64,000 nucleotides of DNA from Spartobacteria bacterium (GCA_003134785.1 PLCN01000014.1:1-64000), one strand, 5' to 3'. Shown: positions 14,228 to 23,346, numbered from the stretch's first letter. Numbers and translations: made by a program. The notes: a model not told the origin generated them from the sequence alone.

Positions 14228-15820
14228 ATGACCCAAAACCCACCCTTTCCATCGCCAGAAGAATTGAAATCGAAGCTCGCCGATTTCATGAAAACGAATT
14301 TCGGCGACAAGGTTTCGTTTGCGACTTACACCGAGGCGGAGACCGCGGAAGCTCCTTCGGACGAGAAAACGAAACGCATCGACGACGAGCAATTCGTCTT
14401 CGATTTTTTGCCGCGCGATATCAAGGCGCATCTGGACCGGTTCGTCATCAAACAGGACGAAGCGAAGAAGGTGCTCTCGATCGCCGTCTGCGATCATTAC
14501 AACCACGTCAATTATTTGCGCCGGCTCGAGAAGGAAGATGCCGTGCGCGCTGAGGAGACGGAATACGCAAAGCAAAACGTGATTCTGGTCGGGCCGACCG
14601 GCGTTGGAAAAACCTACCTCATCAAACACATCGCGGAGCTGATCAAAGTTCCCTTCGTCAAAGCGGACGCGACGAAATTCAGCGAGACCGGATATGTGGG
14701 CGGCGATGTTGAGGATTTGGTTCGGGAGCTGGTCGACAAAGCGGACGGCGACGTGCAACTCGCGCAATTCGGAATCATCTACATCGACGAGATCGACAAG
14801 ATTGCGGCCGCGGGAAATCTGGCCGGACGCGATGTGAGCGGGCGCGGGGTGCAAACCACGCTGCTCAAGTTAATGGAAGAAACTGATGTGCCATTGCGGA
14901 GCGCGAACGATCTGCAGGCGCAGCTACAGGCGGCCTTCGAATTTCAGAAGCGGGGTGGAAAAGCGAAGCGTGAAACAATCAGCACGCGCCACATTCTTTT
15001 TGTGGTGAGCGGCGCGTTCGAGCGTTTGAAGCAGCAGGTGTCGCGGCGTCTCACGCAAGGCCAGATCGGATTCAACACCGAGCCCCGGCTGGTGATGGAC
15101 AACGAATTGTTTCAGTACGTCACGACGCAGGATTTTATCGAATACGGTTTCGAGCCGGAATTCATCGGGCGCCTCCCGGTTCGCGTCGCCTGCGAAGAAC
15201 TGATCGCGGACGATCTCTACCAAATCATGAAGTTTTCCGAGGGGAGCATCCTTCGGCAATATGAGCGCGCCTTCCGTGCTTACGGCATTGAGATCAGCTT
15301 CGAGGATGAAGCGTTGCGCTTGATGTCCGAGGCCGCCGCAAAAGAAAAAACCGGCGCCCGCGGTTTGCTCACCGTCTGGGAAAAACTGTTTCGCGACTAC
15401 AAATATTACCTCGCCGGTTCGGGCCTCAGCCAACTGCGCGTTTCGGCGGAGCTGGTGCAGGAACCCAAGCGCGTCCTTGATCGGCTCAGGGCGGAAGGCC
15501 ACAAACAGGAAGAGACTGCGCTCGCTCAAAGCGCCCGCGCCTTCGCGGATCAATTTGGGAATGAGCACGGACTTCAAATTTCGTTCGATGAAGCGGCTCT
15601 CGCCCGGCTGATCGAACGCGCGCAGGCGGAACGCATGACCATGCCAGATCTTTGCGCGCACCTCTTCAAGGATTACCAGTTCGGGCTCGGTCTCATTCAA
15701 AAAAATACCGGGCAAAAAACCTTCGTCCTCGACCGGGGAGCAGTTGATGCGCCCGATAAGTTCTTGAGCGATCTGGTGGTGCAGTCCCACTATCCAGTTG
15801 CGCCCGGGGAAAAGAATTGA
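14228..15820 (+). CDS. ClpX-like AAA+ unfoldase without zinc domain, with duplicated C-terminal lid
   Basis: This 530-aa AAA+ protein is close to ClpX. It has Walker A G-P-T-G-V-G-K-T (122-129), pore loop G-Y-V-G (155-158), Walker B Y-I-D-E-I-D (185-190), an I-G-F tripeptide in the ClpP-docking position (280-282) and E-F-I-G-R-L-P (311-317). The N-terminal Cys4 zinc domain of ClpX is absent, replaced by about 60 unrelated residues. The lid-like region at about 355-420 is followed by a second similar copy at about 449-516 (I-S-F-E-D-E-A-L versus I-S-F-D-E-A-A-L; L-F-R-D-Y versus L-F-K-D-Y). It probably unfolds proteins for ClpP or a partner. A cyclase-like gene follows after 16 bp. Confidence 0.85.
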   Translation: MTQNPPFPSPEELKSKLADFMKTNFGDKVSFATYTEAETAEAPSDEKTKRIDDEQFVFDFLPRDIKAHLDRFVIKQDEAKKVLSIAVCDHYNHVNYLRRLEKEDAVRAEETEYAKQNVILVGPTGVGKTYLIKHIAELIKVPFVKADATKFSETGYVGGDVEDLVRELVDKADGDVQLAQFGIIYIDEIDKIAAAGNLAGRDVSGRGVQTTLLKLMEETDVPLRSANDLQAQLQAAFEFQKRGGKAKRETISTRHILFVVSGAFERLKQQVSRRLTQGQIGFNTEPRLVMDNELFQYVTTQDFIEYGFEPEFIGRLPVRVACEELIADDLYQIMKFSEGSILRQYERAFRAYGIEISFEDEALRLMSEAAAKEKTGARGLLTVWEKLFRDYKYYLAGSGLSQLRVSAELVQEPKRVLDRLRAEGHKQEETALAQSARAFADQFGNEHGLQISFDEAALARLIERAQAERMTMPDLCAHLFKDYQFGLGLIQKNTGQKTFVLDRGAVDAPDKFLSDLVVQSHYPVAPGEKN

Positions 15821-15836
15821 GAGCGATCCATCACAG

Positions 15837-17126
15837 ATGAAACGGCATATCCTTTCAGCGCTCATCATCGGCCTGATCGCGGCTGCCATCGTGATGGGCT
15901 TGCACGTGAGCGGCCTGCTGCTGCGACCGGAACTGGTGATCAAGAATCTTCTTCTGCGCCATGCCACCACGACACGGTCGCTCCTCGATCAGATGCATTA
16001 TCCGTTCGTGTTTATTTTGGCGGCCGGTGTCGCGTGGATGACCCTGGCGACGAATCGGCGCGGGCGGCTTGCTTTAATGGTGGGAGTTCTGCTTCTCGAA
16101 TTGGCGGGAGTGGCCTGGGTCTGTTCGCTGTATCACGTTTTCTTCCAGCCCTTGCCGTCGGTTGCCGGGGTGACGCTAGGTTTTCTTTTCCCGGTTGCGT
16201 TGATTGGATTCGCGGGCGTGATGGAGCGCCGCAGCTTGCGCCCTCCCCGCGAACCGCGTGTGCCGCGCGAACCCGCAGCGGTTCCTGTCGCGCCGGTTTA
16301 CGAGAGGCCGGCGCCTCGGGCCAGGCGTGGCGACGCGGTGCCCGATTCCGTGGCGAAAACTTACGAAGTCACTGCCGTCGTTTGCGACATCGCCGACAAG
16401 CACGATCTCGCGGAGGAATGCGAGCCGGCAGTCTTCGCTGAGATCACGGAGAAATTTATTGCGCACGCGATCGAGGCATTCCGCGCGGCAGGCGCTTACG
16501 TTGAATCGGTTGGTGGCGAAGGGGTCGTGGCCATCTTTGGATTTCCGGAGAGCGACCGGCAACACGCGGAAAAGGCGACGCGCAAAGCGATGGCGCTCAC
16601 GCAGTCTTTCACTGATTCCAACAAGCGAACCAAGATCGAGGCGCTCGCCAACGCTGGTATTCACGCCGGGGTAAGTTCCGGGACGATGATTATGGCGCCG
16701 CTGAAAAATAACGGGCAGCGCGCGATGCTGGCGACGGGCGAGCCCGTCGAGTTGGCGCGGCGATTTTGCATCGCCAATCGCTTTTACGGATCGAAAGTGC
16801 TGCTCGGGCCGCGCACGTTCGAGCTGGCCAGCAAAATTCTCGTGGCGCGGCCGATCGATTTTCTGAGCGGCGTCGATGTGCGCGAACGCCACGAGATTTA
16901 CGAACCGGTCGTCCTGGCGCTGGAGGCTTCGCGAGATGAAATCACGCGTCGCGATGCGTTCTGGAATGGCGTGGTCCTTTACCGCGAGAAACGTTGGGCG
17001 GAAGCCTATTCACAATTTCAAAAAGCGCGCGGCCCGGAGGGTCACGAAGATCGCCCACTGCAATTGTATCTCCGCCGGCTCGAACCGCTGGCCTTGCAAT
17101 TGACCGATACTCCGCTCGACGCGTGA
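15837..17126 (+). CDS. membrane protein with class III nucleotidyl-cyclase-like domain
   Basis: This 429-aa protein has membrane helices at about 6-28, 55-72, 78-100 and 108-128, then a Pro/Arg-rich linker (132-168) and a class III cyclase-like domain (about 175-355). The first metal Asp is present (V-V-C-D-I, Asp 184), but the second, normally in a G-D motif, is Glu (G-G-E-G-V-V-A-I-F-G, Glu 228). A G-I-H-A-G-V-S-S-G segment and G-E-P-V-E-L-A-R-R-F align with later cyclase motifs. A short helical tail resembles a TPR-like region. Catalytic activity is doubtful without a test. ATG 15837 was chosen; it lies 16 bp after the ClpX-like gene and 13 bp before recR. Confidence 0.7.
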   Translation: MKRHILSALIIGLIAAAIVMGLHVSGLLLRPELVIKNLLLRHATTTRSLLDQMHYPFVFILAAGVAWMTLATNRRGRLALMVGVLLLELAGVAWVCSLYHVFFQPLPSVAGVTLGFLFPVALIGFAGVMERRSLRPPREPRVPREPAAVPVAPVYERPAPRARRGDAVPDSVAKTYEVTAVVCDIADKHDLAEECEPAVFAEITEKFIAHAIEAFRAAGAYVESVGGEGVVAIFGFPESDRQHAEKATRKAMALTQSFTDSNKRTKIEALANAGIHAGVSSGTMIMAPLKNNGQRAMLATGEPVELARRFCIANRFYGSKVLLGPRTFELASKILVARPIDFLSGVDVRERHEIYEPVVLALEASRDEITRRDAFWNGVVLYREKRWAEAYSQFQKARGPEGHEDRPLQLYLRRLEPLALQLTDTPLDA

Positions 17127-17139
17127 AGCGCAGCCGGCT

Positions 17140-17745
17140 TTGAGGAAAACCGAATACCCGTCGGCCATCCGCGACTTGATCGCGCAGTTGCGTCGCATGC
17201 CCGGGATCGGGCCGCGCTCCGCGGAACGCATCGCTCTCTGGATCGTGCAATCGCGCGGCGATCAGCCAGAAGACATCGCGCGCGCCATCACCGCGACCCG
17301 CCAAACTGTGCGGCCCTGCCCGCGCTGCGGATTTTTCACCATGGAGGAAATCTGCGGAATCTGCTCGGACACGTCGCGCGCTCCGGATCTGCTTTGCGTG
17401 GTCGAACAGGCCACCGACATTCTTCCTCTGGAAAAAACGAGCGCCTTCCGCGGGCGCTACCACTCGTTAGGTGGCCGCATTTCCCCGCTCGACCACATCG
17501 GTCCCGATGATTTGCGAATCAAGGAGCTGGTCGCGTGCATCGAGCAGGAGAAATTTTCCGAAGTCATCCTCGCACTCGCCGCCGACGTGGAAGGCGAAGC
17601 TACGACCAATTATCTCGTTGAATTGCTCAAGCCGTTTTCGGTCACGCTAACGCGAATTGCGCATGGCTTGCCCGCCGGCGGCGGTCTCGAATCGGCGGAC
17701 GAGCTTACGCTCTATCAAGCGCTTTCCGGGCGGACGAAACTGTAG
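17140..17745 (+). CDS. recR: recombination mediator protein RecR
   Basis: This 201-aa protein loads RecA at gaps together with RecFO. The helix-hairpin-helix (R-R-M-P-G-I-G-P-R-S-A-E-R-I-A), the four-Cys zinc finger (Cys 60, 63, 72, 75), a TOPRIM domain starting at L-C-V-V-E and the R-Y-H-S-L-G-G-R-I-S-P-L-D segment are all present. Length is normal. The start is TTG 17140, 14 bp after the cyclase-like gene, so it is probably co-transcribed with it. Confidence 0.96.
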   Translation: MRKTEYPSAIRDLIAQLRRMPGIGPRSAERIALWIVQSRGDQPEDIARAITATRQTVRPCPRCGFFTMEEICGICSDTSRAPDLLCVVEQATDILPLEKTSAFRGRYHSLGGRISPLDHIGPDDLRIKELVACIEQEKFSEVILALAADVEGEATTNYLVELLKPFSVTLTRIAHGLPAGGGLESADELTLYQALSGRTKL

Positions 17746-17773
17746 CTTTGGCACTTCGTGCCCCCACTACGCG

Positions 17774-17895
17774 TGTCATCCCGAGTCGCAGAGACGACGA
17801 GGGACCTCACACCTGCGAATGCAAGCCTCCCTTTGCCGGGAAGCGTCCACTGCGTTTGCGAGGTCCCTCGCCGTCTTGCGCGGCTCGGGATGACA
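17774..17895. repeat. MITE-like inverted repeat, family B copy 1
   Basis: TGTCATCCCGAG at the left end and CTCGGGATGACA at the right end are exact complements 122 bp apart. A GAGGGACCTC/GAGGTCCCTC pair lies inside. The same termini occur at 23379, 55283 and 60597. It fills the gap between recR and lipA. Confidence 0.85.
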
Positions 17896-18001
17896 GCTCG
17901 GACACGCCCGAGCGCCTATGTCTGAATTTGGGCATTGGATTTGCCGCCGCTTTACCCTGGCGCGGTTGCCTTTCTCCATCGGTGCGAATAGCTTCGCGTT
18001 G

Positions 18002-18889
18002 ATGTCCTGCGCGAAAATCGATCCGGCGTTGCACCAGGCGCAAAAGCCCCCTTGGATCAAAGTGCGATTGCCTTCAAATCCGGTTTTCTTCTCGACCAAG
18101 GCGCTCATCTCGGATTTGCGGCTGCACACCGTCTGCGAAAGCGCGCAGTGCCCGAACCGCTGGGAATGCTGGAGCCAGGGCACCGCGACAATGATGATCG
18201 CGGGCGAACGCTGCACTCGCGCGTGCGGCTTCTGTGCGGTCACCACCGCCAAGCCGTTTGCGTTGGAGGAAGACGAACCGCAGCGCGTGGCCGAAGCCGT
18301 GCGCCGGATGGGATTGAAGCACGTCGTCGTTACCGCGGTGGCGCGGGATGATCTCAAGGATGGCGGCGCGAATCACTTTGCCCGCACGATCGAGGCGATC
18401 CGCGCGATGGATCCTTCCGTTATCGTGGAAGTTCTGGTCCCCGATTTTCATGCACAGGATTGGTGCATCCAAATCGTGCTCGAGGCTGCGCCCGACATTT
18501 TCAATCACAACATGGAAACGGTCGAACGCTTGACGCCCGTGGTGCGTTCGCGCGCGAAGTACCGGACCTCACTCGAAGTCCTGCGCAAGGCGAAGGAATT
18601 TTCTGCGCAAGTCGTCACCAAGAGCGGAGTAATGCTTGGCCTCGGCGAAAAAGAGCCGGAACTTTTCCGGACGATGGACGACCTGCGCGAGATCGGGTGC
18701 CAGGTGCTGACTCTCGGCCAATATCTGCGACCGACGCCGCAACATCTTCCGGTGGTTGAATTCGTCACGCCGGAGCGTTTCGATGCTTACGGCGAGATCG
18801 CGCGCGCGAAAGGTTTCGAGCACGTCGCCTCGGGGCCGCTCGTCCGCAGCTCGTATCACGCCGCGGATTTCCATCCGGTCGTTCGTTAG
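18002..18889 (+). CDS. lipA: lipoyl synthase
   Basis: This 295-aa radical SAM enzyme inserts two sulfurs into protein-bound octanoyl groups. Both iron-sulfur sites are visible. The auxiliary cluster has C-x4-C-x5-C (Cys 45, 50, 56) and the radical SAM cluster has C-x3-C-x2-C (Cys 71, 75, 78). The A-R-D-D-L-K-D-G-G-A motif, H-N-M-E-T-V and the terminal G-P-L-V-R-S-S-Y-H-A complete the match. I chose ATG 18002; an in-frame ATG at 17918 would add 28 non-conserved residues. A glycosyltransferase gene follows 4 bp later. Confidence 0.96.
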   Translation: MSCAKIDPALHQAQKPPWIKVRLPSNPVFFSTKALISDLRLHTVCESAQCPNRWECWSQGTATMMIAGERCTRACGFCAVTTAKPFALEEDEPQRVAEAVRRMGLKHVVVTAVARDDLKDGGANHFARTIEAIRAMDPSVIVEVLVPDFHAQDWCIQIVLEAAPDIFNHNMETVERLTPVVRSRAKYRTSLEVLRKAKEFSAQVVTKSGVMLGLGEKEPELFRTMDDLREIGCQVLTLGQYLRPTPQHLPVVEFVTPERFDAYGEIARAKGFEHVASGPLVRSSYHAADFHPVVR

Positions 18890-18893
18890 CAAA

Positions 18894-19595
18894 ATGGCGG
18901 TGCCCCGGGATGACGCCGCGATCGACCGGACGACCGTCGCCGCTGTCATTCCCGCTTACCTCGAAGAGAAACACATCGCAGAAGTTGTCCGGCGCACGCT
19001 TCCGCAGCTCGATCGTGTCCTCGTCATCGACGATGGCTCGACCGACGCAACCGCGGAAACCGCGCGAAATGCAGGAGCGGAAGTCATCGTTCATCCGCAT
19101 AATCGCGGCAAAGGCGAATCGATCAAAACGGGCCTGCGTCACTGGCTCGATCGCAATTTCACATACGTCGTGATTCTCGATGGCGACGGCCAGCACCGGC
19201 CGGAAGAGATCTCGCGCTTTCTCGCCGCTGCCTCCACACGCGCCGAGCTGTTTGTCGGCACTCGCATGAGCGACGTGCGCGAGATGCCGCTCTTGAGGCG
19301 CTCGGTCAATCGCTACATGAGCAACAAAATCAGCCGCCTCTGCGGCCAGCCGATTCCCGACACGCAATGCGGCTTTCGCATGGTGCACCGCAATCTCATC
19401 CCGGACTTGCTTGGAGGCGCCGATCGCTTCGAGTACGAAACGGAAATGCTAATTCTGGCCAGCCGCAAAGGCTGCCGGATCGAGTCAGTCCCAATCACCA
19501 CGGTCTACTCCGACGAAGTCAGCAGCATCCACCCCGTGCGCGACACTATCCGTTTTTTCAAACTGATGCGGCGTTACGAGAAGCCGGAGGTTTGA
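18894..19595 (+). CDS. GT2 glycosyltransferase, dolichol/polyprenol-phosphate mannose synthase-like
   Basis: This 233-aa GT-A protein has A-A-V-I-P-A-Y-L-E-E (15-24), I-D-D-G-S-T-D (45-51), N-R-G-K-G-E (70-75) and D-G-D-G-Q-H (96-101). The latter two are typical of DPM1-like enzymes that make a polyprenyl-phosphate sugar. It has no membrane segment, so it would act at the cytoplasmic face. The GT-C-like transferase at 11094 could use such a donor (inference). It starts 4 bp after lipA. Confidence 0.85.
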   Translation: MAVPRDDAAIDRTTVAAVIPAYLEEKHIAEVVRRTLPQLDRVLVIDDGSTDATAETARNAGAEVIVHPHNRGKGESIKTGLRHWLDRNFTYVVILDGDGQHRPEEISRFLAAASTRAELFVGTRMSDVREMPLLRRSVNRYMSNKISRLCGQPIPDTQCGFRMVHRNLIPDLLGGADRFEYETEMLILASRKGCRIESVPITTVYSDEVSSIHPVRDTIRFFKLMRRYEKPEV

Positions 19596-19597
19596 TC

Positions 19598-20119
19598 TTA
19601 GACCAACCCACGCCGCCGGAAATCGCCCATGTTTCCGCCACTGGAACGTTCGATCAGATCGATCGTGAATTTTAGCAGGCAGACTTCCCAGGCATCGTCC
19701 ACGCCTTGGATCACGGCGCTGAGAGGTTCTTCGGAATGTTCGACCTGGAGTTTGGTCCGCGCGATCACGGCTTCCAGAGTATCGCGCACGGTGTTTTCGG
19801 TGACGTCGGTTTTCCGAAACTGGAAGCCGTAGCGCAGCACCGCCATATCGCGCGTGCGCTCGCGCAGTTGGTCGACATATTTCGAGGCTTTCTCGCCGAA
19901 GCCCTCGAGCAACAACCGGCAGTAATGTTCCGTCGTCAGGATTTGCGGACGTTCGGCGTGAATTCTTCCATCGCGAACGCGGATCTCGTTGACCTGATCC
20001 ATCAATTCCGAAATCAGATAGAACCGAAAGCTGGTGCTGCCGAAGCTGGCGATCTGGCTTTCCGGCGCAAGAATTACGCGCGTGTTTTCGATCGCGTATT
20101 GAAAATCGTCTTCGGTCAT
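19598..20119 (-). CDS. conserved hypothetical protein
   Basis: This 173-aa soluble protein has an F-R-F-Y-L-I-S-E-L-M-D-Q-V-N-E-I-R-V-R-D-G segment near residue 32-52 and a helical C-terminal half. It has no signal peptide, membrane helix or catalytic motif that I recognise. It converges with the GT2 gene, the stops lying 2 bp apart. Confidence 0.6.
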   Translation of the reverse strand: MTEDDFQYAIENTRVILAPESQIASFGSTSFRFYLISELMDQVNEIRVRDGRIHAERPQILTTEHYCRLLLEGFGEKASKYVDQLRERTRDMAVLRYGFQFRKTDVTENTVRDTLEAVIARTKLQVEHSEEPLSAVIQGVDDAWEVCLLKFTIDLIERSSGGNMGDFRRRGLV

Positions 20120-20215
20120 CAGTAACGGCCTACGTTAATCGACCATCCGGCAAAAAGGAAACGCGATGGTAGGGTGACGCTCTGCGGAGCCGTGGTCCTT
20201 TCATGTGCGGCTCGA

Positions 20216-20235
20216 CTCCGAAAGCTTTCGAGAGC
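20216..20235. repeat. CGAAAGCTTTCG palindrome outside the cassette array
   Basis: CTCCGAAAGCTTTCGAGAG here shares its core with the palindromes at 2449, 2497 and 3557. It lies between two - strand genes in a 146-bp intergenic space. Confidence 0.6.
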
Positions 20236-20265
20236 GGGGCAGGGTCTCGCTCTACCAATTCAAAA

Positions 20266-21222
20266 TTATGCGGCGGAATCCGCGAGCGGAACGGCGGCGA
20301 CCTCGCGATCGCGACCGGAATGCCACCTGTGCACTGCTTCGGCGGTAAAGATGGCGAGCGCCGCCCAGATGAGGCTGAAAGTGATGAGATGATTGCGAGT
20401 AAAAGGTTCGTGATAGAGAAAAACACCCAGAAGAAAACTTCCAGTCGGCGCCAGGTATTGGAGGAAACCAACAGTCGTCATGCGGAGATGCCGGGCAGCG
20501 TGTCCGAACCAAACGAGCGGCAGACCGGTCACGACACCGGTGGTCACCAGAATGAATGTGATCGGCCAATGGGCCGGACCGAAGGTGAGATTGCCCGCGC
20601 GTTGCAGCTGGAGCAAATAGATGATGGCGACTGGAGTGAGCAGGGTGGTCTCGAGGAAAAGACCGGGGATCGGACGCGTCCCGGATTTTTTGCGCAGCAG
20701 GCCGTAGGTCCCAAAAGAGACGCAGAGGATGATGGCGATCCAGGGGAATTTCCCGTAACCGAGCGTGAGGTTGAGCACGCCGACCAGAGCGAGGAGCACC
20801 GAGACGAGCTGCCAGCGCGTGAGGCGCTCGCGCAAAAAAATCGCGCCGAAGAGAACGTTGACCAGCGGCGTCATGAAGTATCCCAGGCTGGTTTCGACCA
20901 CGCGGCCGATATTCACGGCCCAGATGAAAAAGAGCCAGTTGATCGAGAGCGCGAGACCGCTGGCTAAACAATAGAGCAGGGTGCGACGGGAGCGCGCCGC
21001 TTCGCGAAGCTCCGGCCAGCGCCGTTGCCAGGTGAGCAAGACGATTAGGAAAAGGATGGTCCAGACGAAGCGGTGCGCGAGAATTTCGGCCGCCGGAAGG
21101 GTCTTGAGTAGCTTCCAATAAACCGGGATGAGTCCCCAGGTAGCGAAGGCGGCGAAGCCGGCAATTAGCGCCGAGCGTTCCTCACGTTGTTGGGCGGGAG
21201 ATTTCGGCGGCGCGTGCATCAA
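20266..21222 (-). CDS. rarD: EamA-family transporter RarD
   Basis: This 318-aa protein of ten membrane helices belongs to the RarD branch of drug/metabolite transporters. The N-terminal A-T-W-G-L-I-P-V-Y-W-K, the H-R-F-V-W-T segment in helix 2, the L-G-Y-F-M-T-P-L-V-N-V-L-F-G motif and Q-Y-L-A-P-T in helix 9 are typical. It is an inner-membrane permease of unknown substrate (a chloramphenicol-sensitivity name only). Length fits the family. Confidence 0.9.
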   Translation of the reverse strand: MMHAPPKSPAQQREERSALIAGFAAFATWGLIPVYWKLLKTLPAAEILAHRFVWTILFLIVLLTWQRRWPELREAARSRRTLLYCLASGLALSINWLFFIWAVNIGRVVETSLGYFMTPLVNVLFGAIFLRERLTRWQLVSVLLALVGVLNLTLGYGKFPWIAIILCVSFGTYGLLRKKSGTRPIPGLFLETTLLTPVAIIYLLQLQRAGNLTFGPAHWPITFILVTTGVVTGLPLVWFGHAARHLRMTTVGFLQYLAPTGSFLLGVFLYHEPFTRNHLITFSLIWAALAIFTAEAVHRWHSGRDREVAAVPLADSAA

Positions 21223-21264
21223 ATCGCATTCCTATTTCATGGTTCGCGTGCTCGGGCAAATAAC

Positions 21265-21326
21265 GTAGAGGCGCTTGTGCCAGGCGCCTGTTCTATCGGT
21301 TAGGCTCTAGGCCCAAGCGCCTCTAC
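21265..21326. repeat. inverted repeat, family A copy 1
   Basis: GTAGAGGCGCTTG (21265-21277) and CAAGCGCCTCTAC (21314-21326) are exact complements, and a GGTTAGGC word lies in the loop. Related copies are at 39364 and 52423. It precedes the CTG-started gene. Confidence 0.85.
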
Positions 21327-21351
21327 ATTTTAGAAATCGACGGACAACCCA

Positions 21352-23346
21352 CTGAAAACGAAAAATTTCTTTGCCGAACTCAAACGGCGCAAAGTCTACC
21401 GGGTGGCGGTCGCGTATGCGATCGTGAGCTGGCTGCTGATCCAGATCGCGACGCAGGTCTTTCCGTTTTTTGAGATCCCAACGTGGGTCGTGCGGCTGGT
21501 GATCGTGTTACTGGTTTTGGGTTTTCCGGTTGCACTCCTTCTCGCCTGGGCGTTCGACCTGACGACTGAAGGGATCATCCGCACGGACGATCTTGTCGAG
21601 CCAGCGCCGAGCCAGGCAGCCGGCAGTTCAAAAGCGCTCCGGGCCACGCCCACGCCGCCGCCGGAAAAGAGCATCGCGGTGCTGCCTTTCGATAACTTTA
21701 CGGACGACGTGCAGAACACGTACTTCGCGGATGGCATTCAGGACGACATTCTCTCAAGCCTCGCGAAAGTAGCCGACCTCAAAGTGACCAGTCGGACATC
21801 TGTCCGGCAGTTTAAAACGGGAACGCGCAATCTTCGCGAGATCGGGGAAGCGCTCGGCGTGGCTTATATTTTGGAAGGCTCGGTTCGCCGCGAAAGTAAT
21901 CGGGTGCGAATCAACGCGCAGTTGATCGACGCCCGGACGGACCAGCATGTTTGGAACGATACCTATGATCGCGAGATCACGGATTTGTTTGAACTACAGA
22001 GCGAGCTGGCGCGGCGGATCACATTCGCGCTTCGCGCCAATCTCTCGCCGCGCGAAAAAGCCAGCCTGCAAATTCATCCGACGGCGGACATGGCGGCGTA
22101 TGAGCTTTTCCTGCGCGCGCGCGATCTTTTTCGCTGGAGCGGCTCGGGCGATCCGCGCGAAAACGGTGAGCGCGCTCTTCATCTGCTGGATGAGGCCATT
22201 CAGCGCGATCCTCATTTCGCTCTCGCGCATTGTCTGGCTTCGCGCGTTCATGGCGAACTCTATTGGTTTGGTTACGACAGAAGCCGAGCGCGTCTGACCC
22301 AGGCGAAGCTGGCGGCGGATCAAGCATTGCGCCTTCAGCCTGAGCTCGGCGATGCGCGTCTCGCTCTTGCGTACTATTATTACTACGGTTACCGCGATTA
22401 CGAACTCGCCCGCACGGAACTGGCCATCGCGCAGCAGGCCACGCCTAACGATGCCGAGGTCTGGGACGCCGCCGGTGCGATCGATCGACGCCAGGGCCGC
22501 TGGGATGATGCAGTTCCGAACTTTGAAAAGGCGAGAGAACTCGATCCTCGCAACAGCGCGGTGCTTTGGAACCTGGCCGAGACCTATGCTTGCGTCCGCC
22601 GCTTCGATGATGCGGAGCGCGCTTTTGCCGACGGGCTGACTATTCATCCCGAAGCTCATTTGTTCGCGCTCGCGCAGGCCGCGATTGAACTGAAAACGAA
22701 CGGCGAGACAGCGCCGTTGCACGCCGCGTTGCGCGCGATTCCGAACGACTTCGATCCGGGCGGCGCCGTGACCACGATCGCGCTGCGTCTGAGTCTGATC
22801 GATCGCGATTATGCGGAAGGCGCGCGTCTGCTGGGAGCAACGCGTTACGAGAAGTTCAACGATACCGGAGTGGGGGGGCCTGCGGCGGTGTTTGATGGAT
22901 GCACGCTCCCGAAGGCTTGGTACGAAGGTCTCATCGCGCGCGGGCGAGGGGAGGTGGATGCAGCCGAGCGCGCTTTCGCGGAGGCACAACGCATTGTCGA
23001 AAGCGATCTGGCGCAGTGGCGCGACGATGCGAAGACGATGGCCCTGCTTGGTTTGCTGCAGGCGATGCGAGGCCAGAAAGAAGAGGCAATCCGCGTGGGC
23101 CGGCGGGCAGTGGAGTTGTTGCCGACTTCGAAGGACGCCTACGACGGGCCATTACTCGCAACAAAACTGGCGGTGATTTACGCGCAGGTCGGTGAACTCG
23201 ATCTCGCTCATGAGCTGCTCGCGGATTTGGTGAAATCTCCGAACGGTCCGACCGGGGGGACCTTGCGGGTTGAACCGGAATGGGAACCGTTGCGTGGTGA
23301 TCCGCGTTTCGAGAAACTGATTGATGCGGCAGTTGCGACCGGCTAA
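21352..23346 (+). CDS. membrane protein with TolB/FlgO-like domain and TPR repeats
   Basis: This 664-aa protein has an N-F-F-A-E-L-K-R-R-K-V-Y-R-V-A-V-A-Y-A-I-V-S-W-L-L N terminus, two membrane helices (about 18-36 and 46-66), a domain starting at K-S-I-A-V-L-P-F-D-N (about 102-215; TolB-like beta-propeller or FlgO family) and then many TPR-like repeats to the end. The N-terminal motif is conserved in this family directly after the start Met. Here the only codon that can start it is CTG 21352, since the frame upstream closes with TAG and no ATG/GTG/TTG lies between. GTG 21403 would drop the first 17 residues. Such proteins often occur with adenylate-cyclase or kinase effectors; the role is unknown. 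Confidence 0.8.
   Translation: MKTKNFFAELKRRKVYRVAVAYAIVSWLLIQIATQVFPFFEIPTWVVRLVIVLLVLGFPVALLLAWAFDLTTEGIIRTDDLVEPAPSQAAGSSKALRATPTPPPEKSIAVLPFDNFTDDVQNTYFADGIQDDILSSLAKVADLKVTSRTSVRQFKTGTRNLREIGEALGVAYILEGSVRRESNRVRINAQLIDARTDQHVWNDTYDREITDLFELQSELARRITFALRANLSPREKASLQIHPTADMAAYELFLRARDLFRWSGSGDPRENGERALHLLDEAIQRDPHFALAHCLASRVHGELYWFGYDRSRARLTQAKLAADQALRLQPELGDARLALAYYYYYGYRDYELARTELAIAQQATPNDAEVWDAAGAIDRRQGRWDDAVPNFEKARELDPRNSAVLWNLAETYACVRRFDDAERAFADGLTIHPEAHLFALAQAAIELKTNGETAPLHAALRAIPNDFDPGGAVTTIALRLSLIDRDYAEGARLLGATRYEKFNDTGVGGPAAVFDGCTLPKAWYEGLIARGRGEVDAAERAFAEAQRIVESDLAQWRDDAKTMALLGLLQAMRGQKEEAIRVGRRAVELLPTSKDAYDGPLLATKLAVIYAQVGELDLAHELLADLVKSPNGPTGGTLRVEPEWEPLRGDPRFEKLIDAAVATG

Noticed and set aside
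21290-21310. GTTAGGC words in the family A repeats (21299, 39401, 52457) as attC sites
   Set aside because: They sit in the loops of dispersed inverted repeats, have no RYYYAAC partner in attC spacing and do not flank cassette-like genes.
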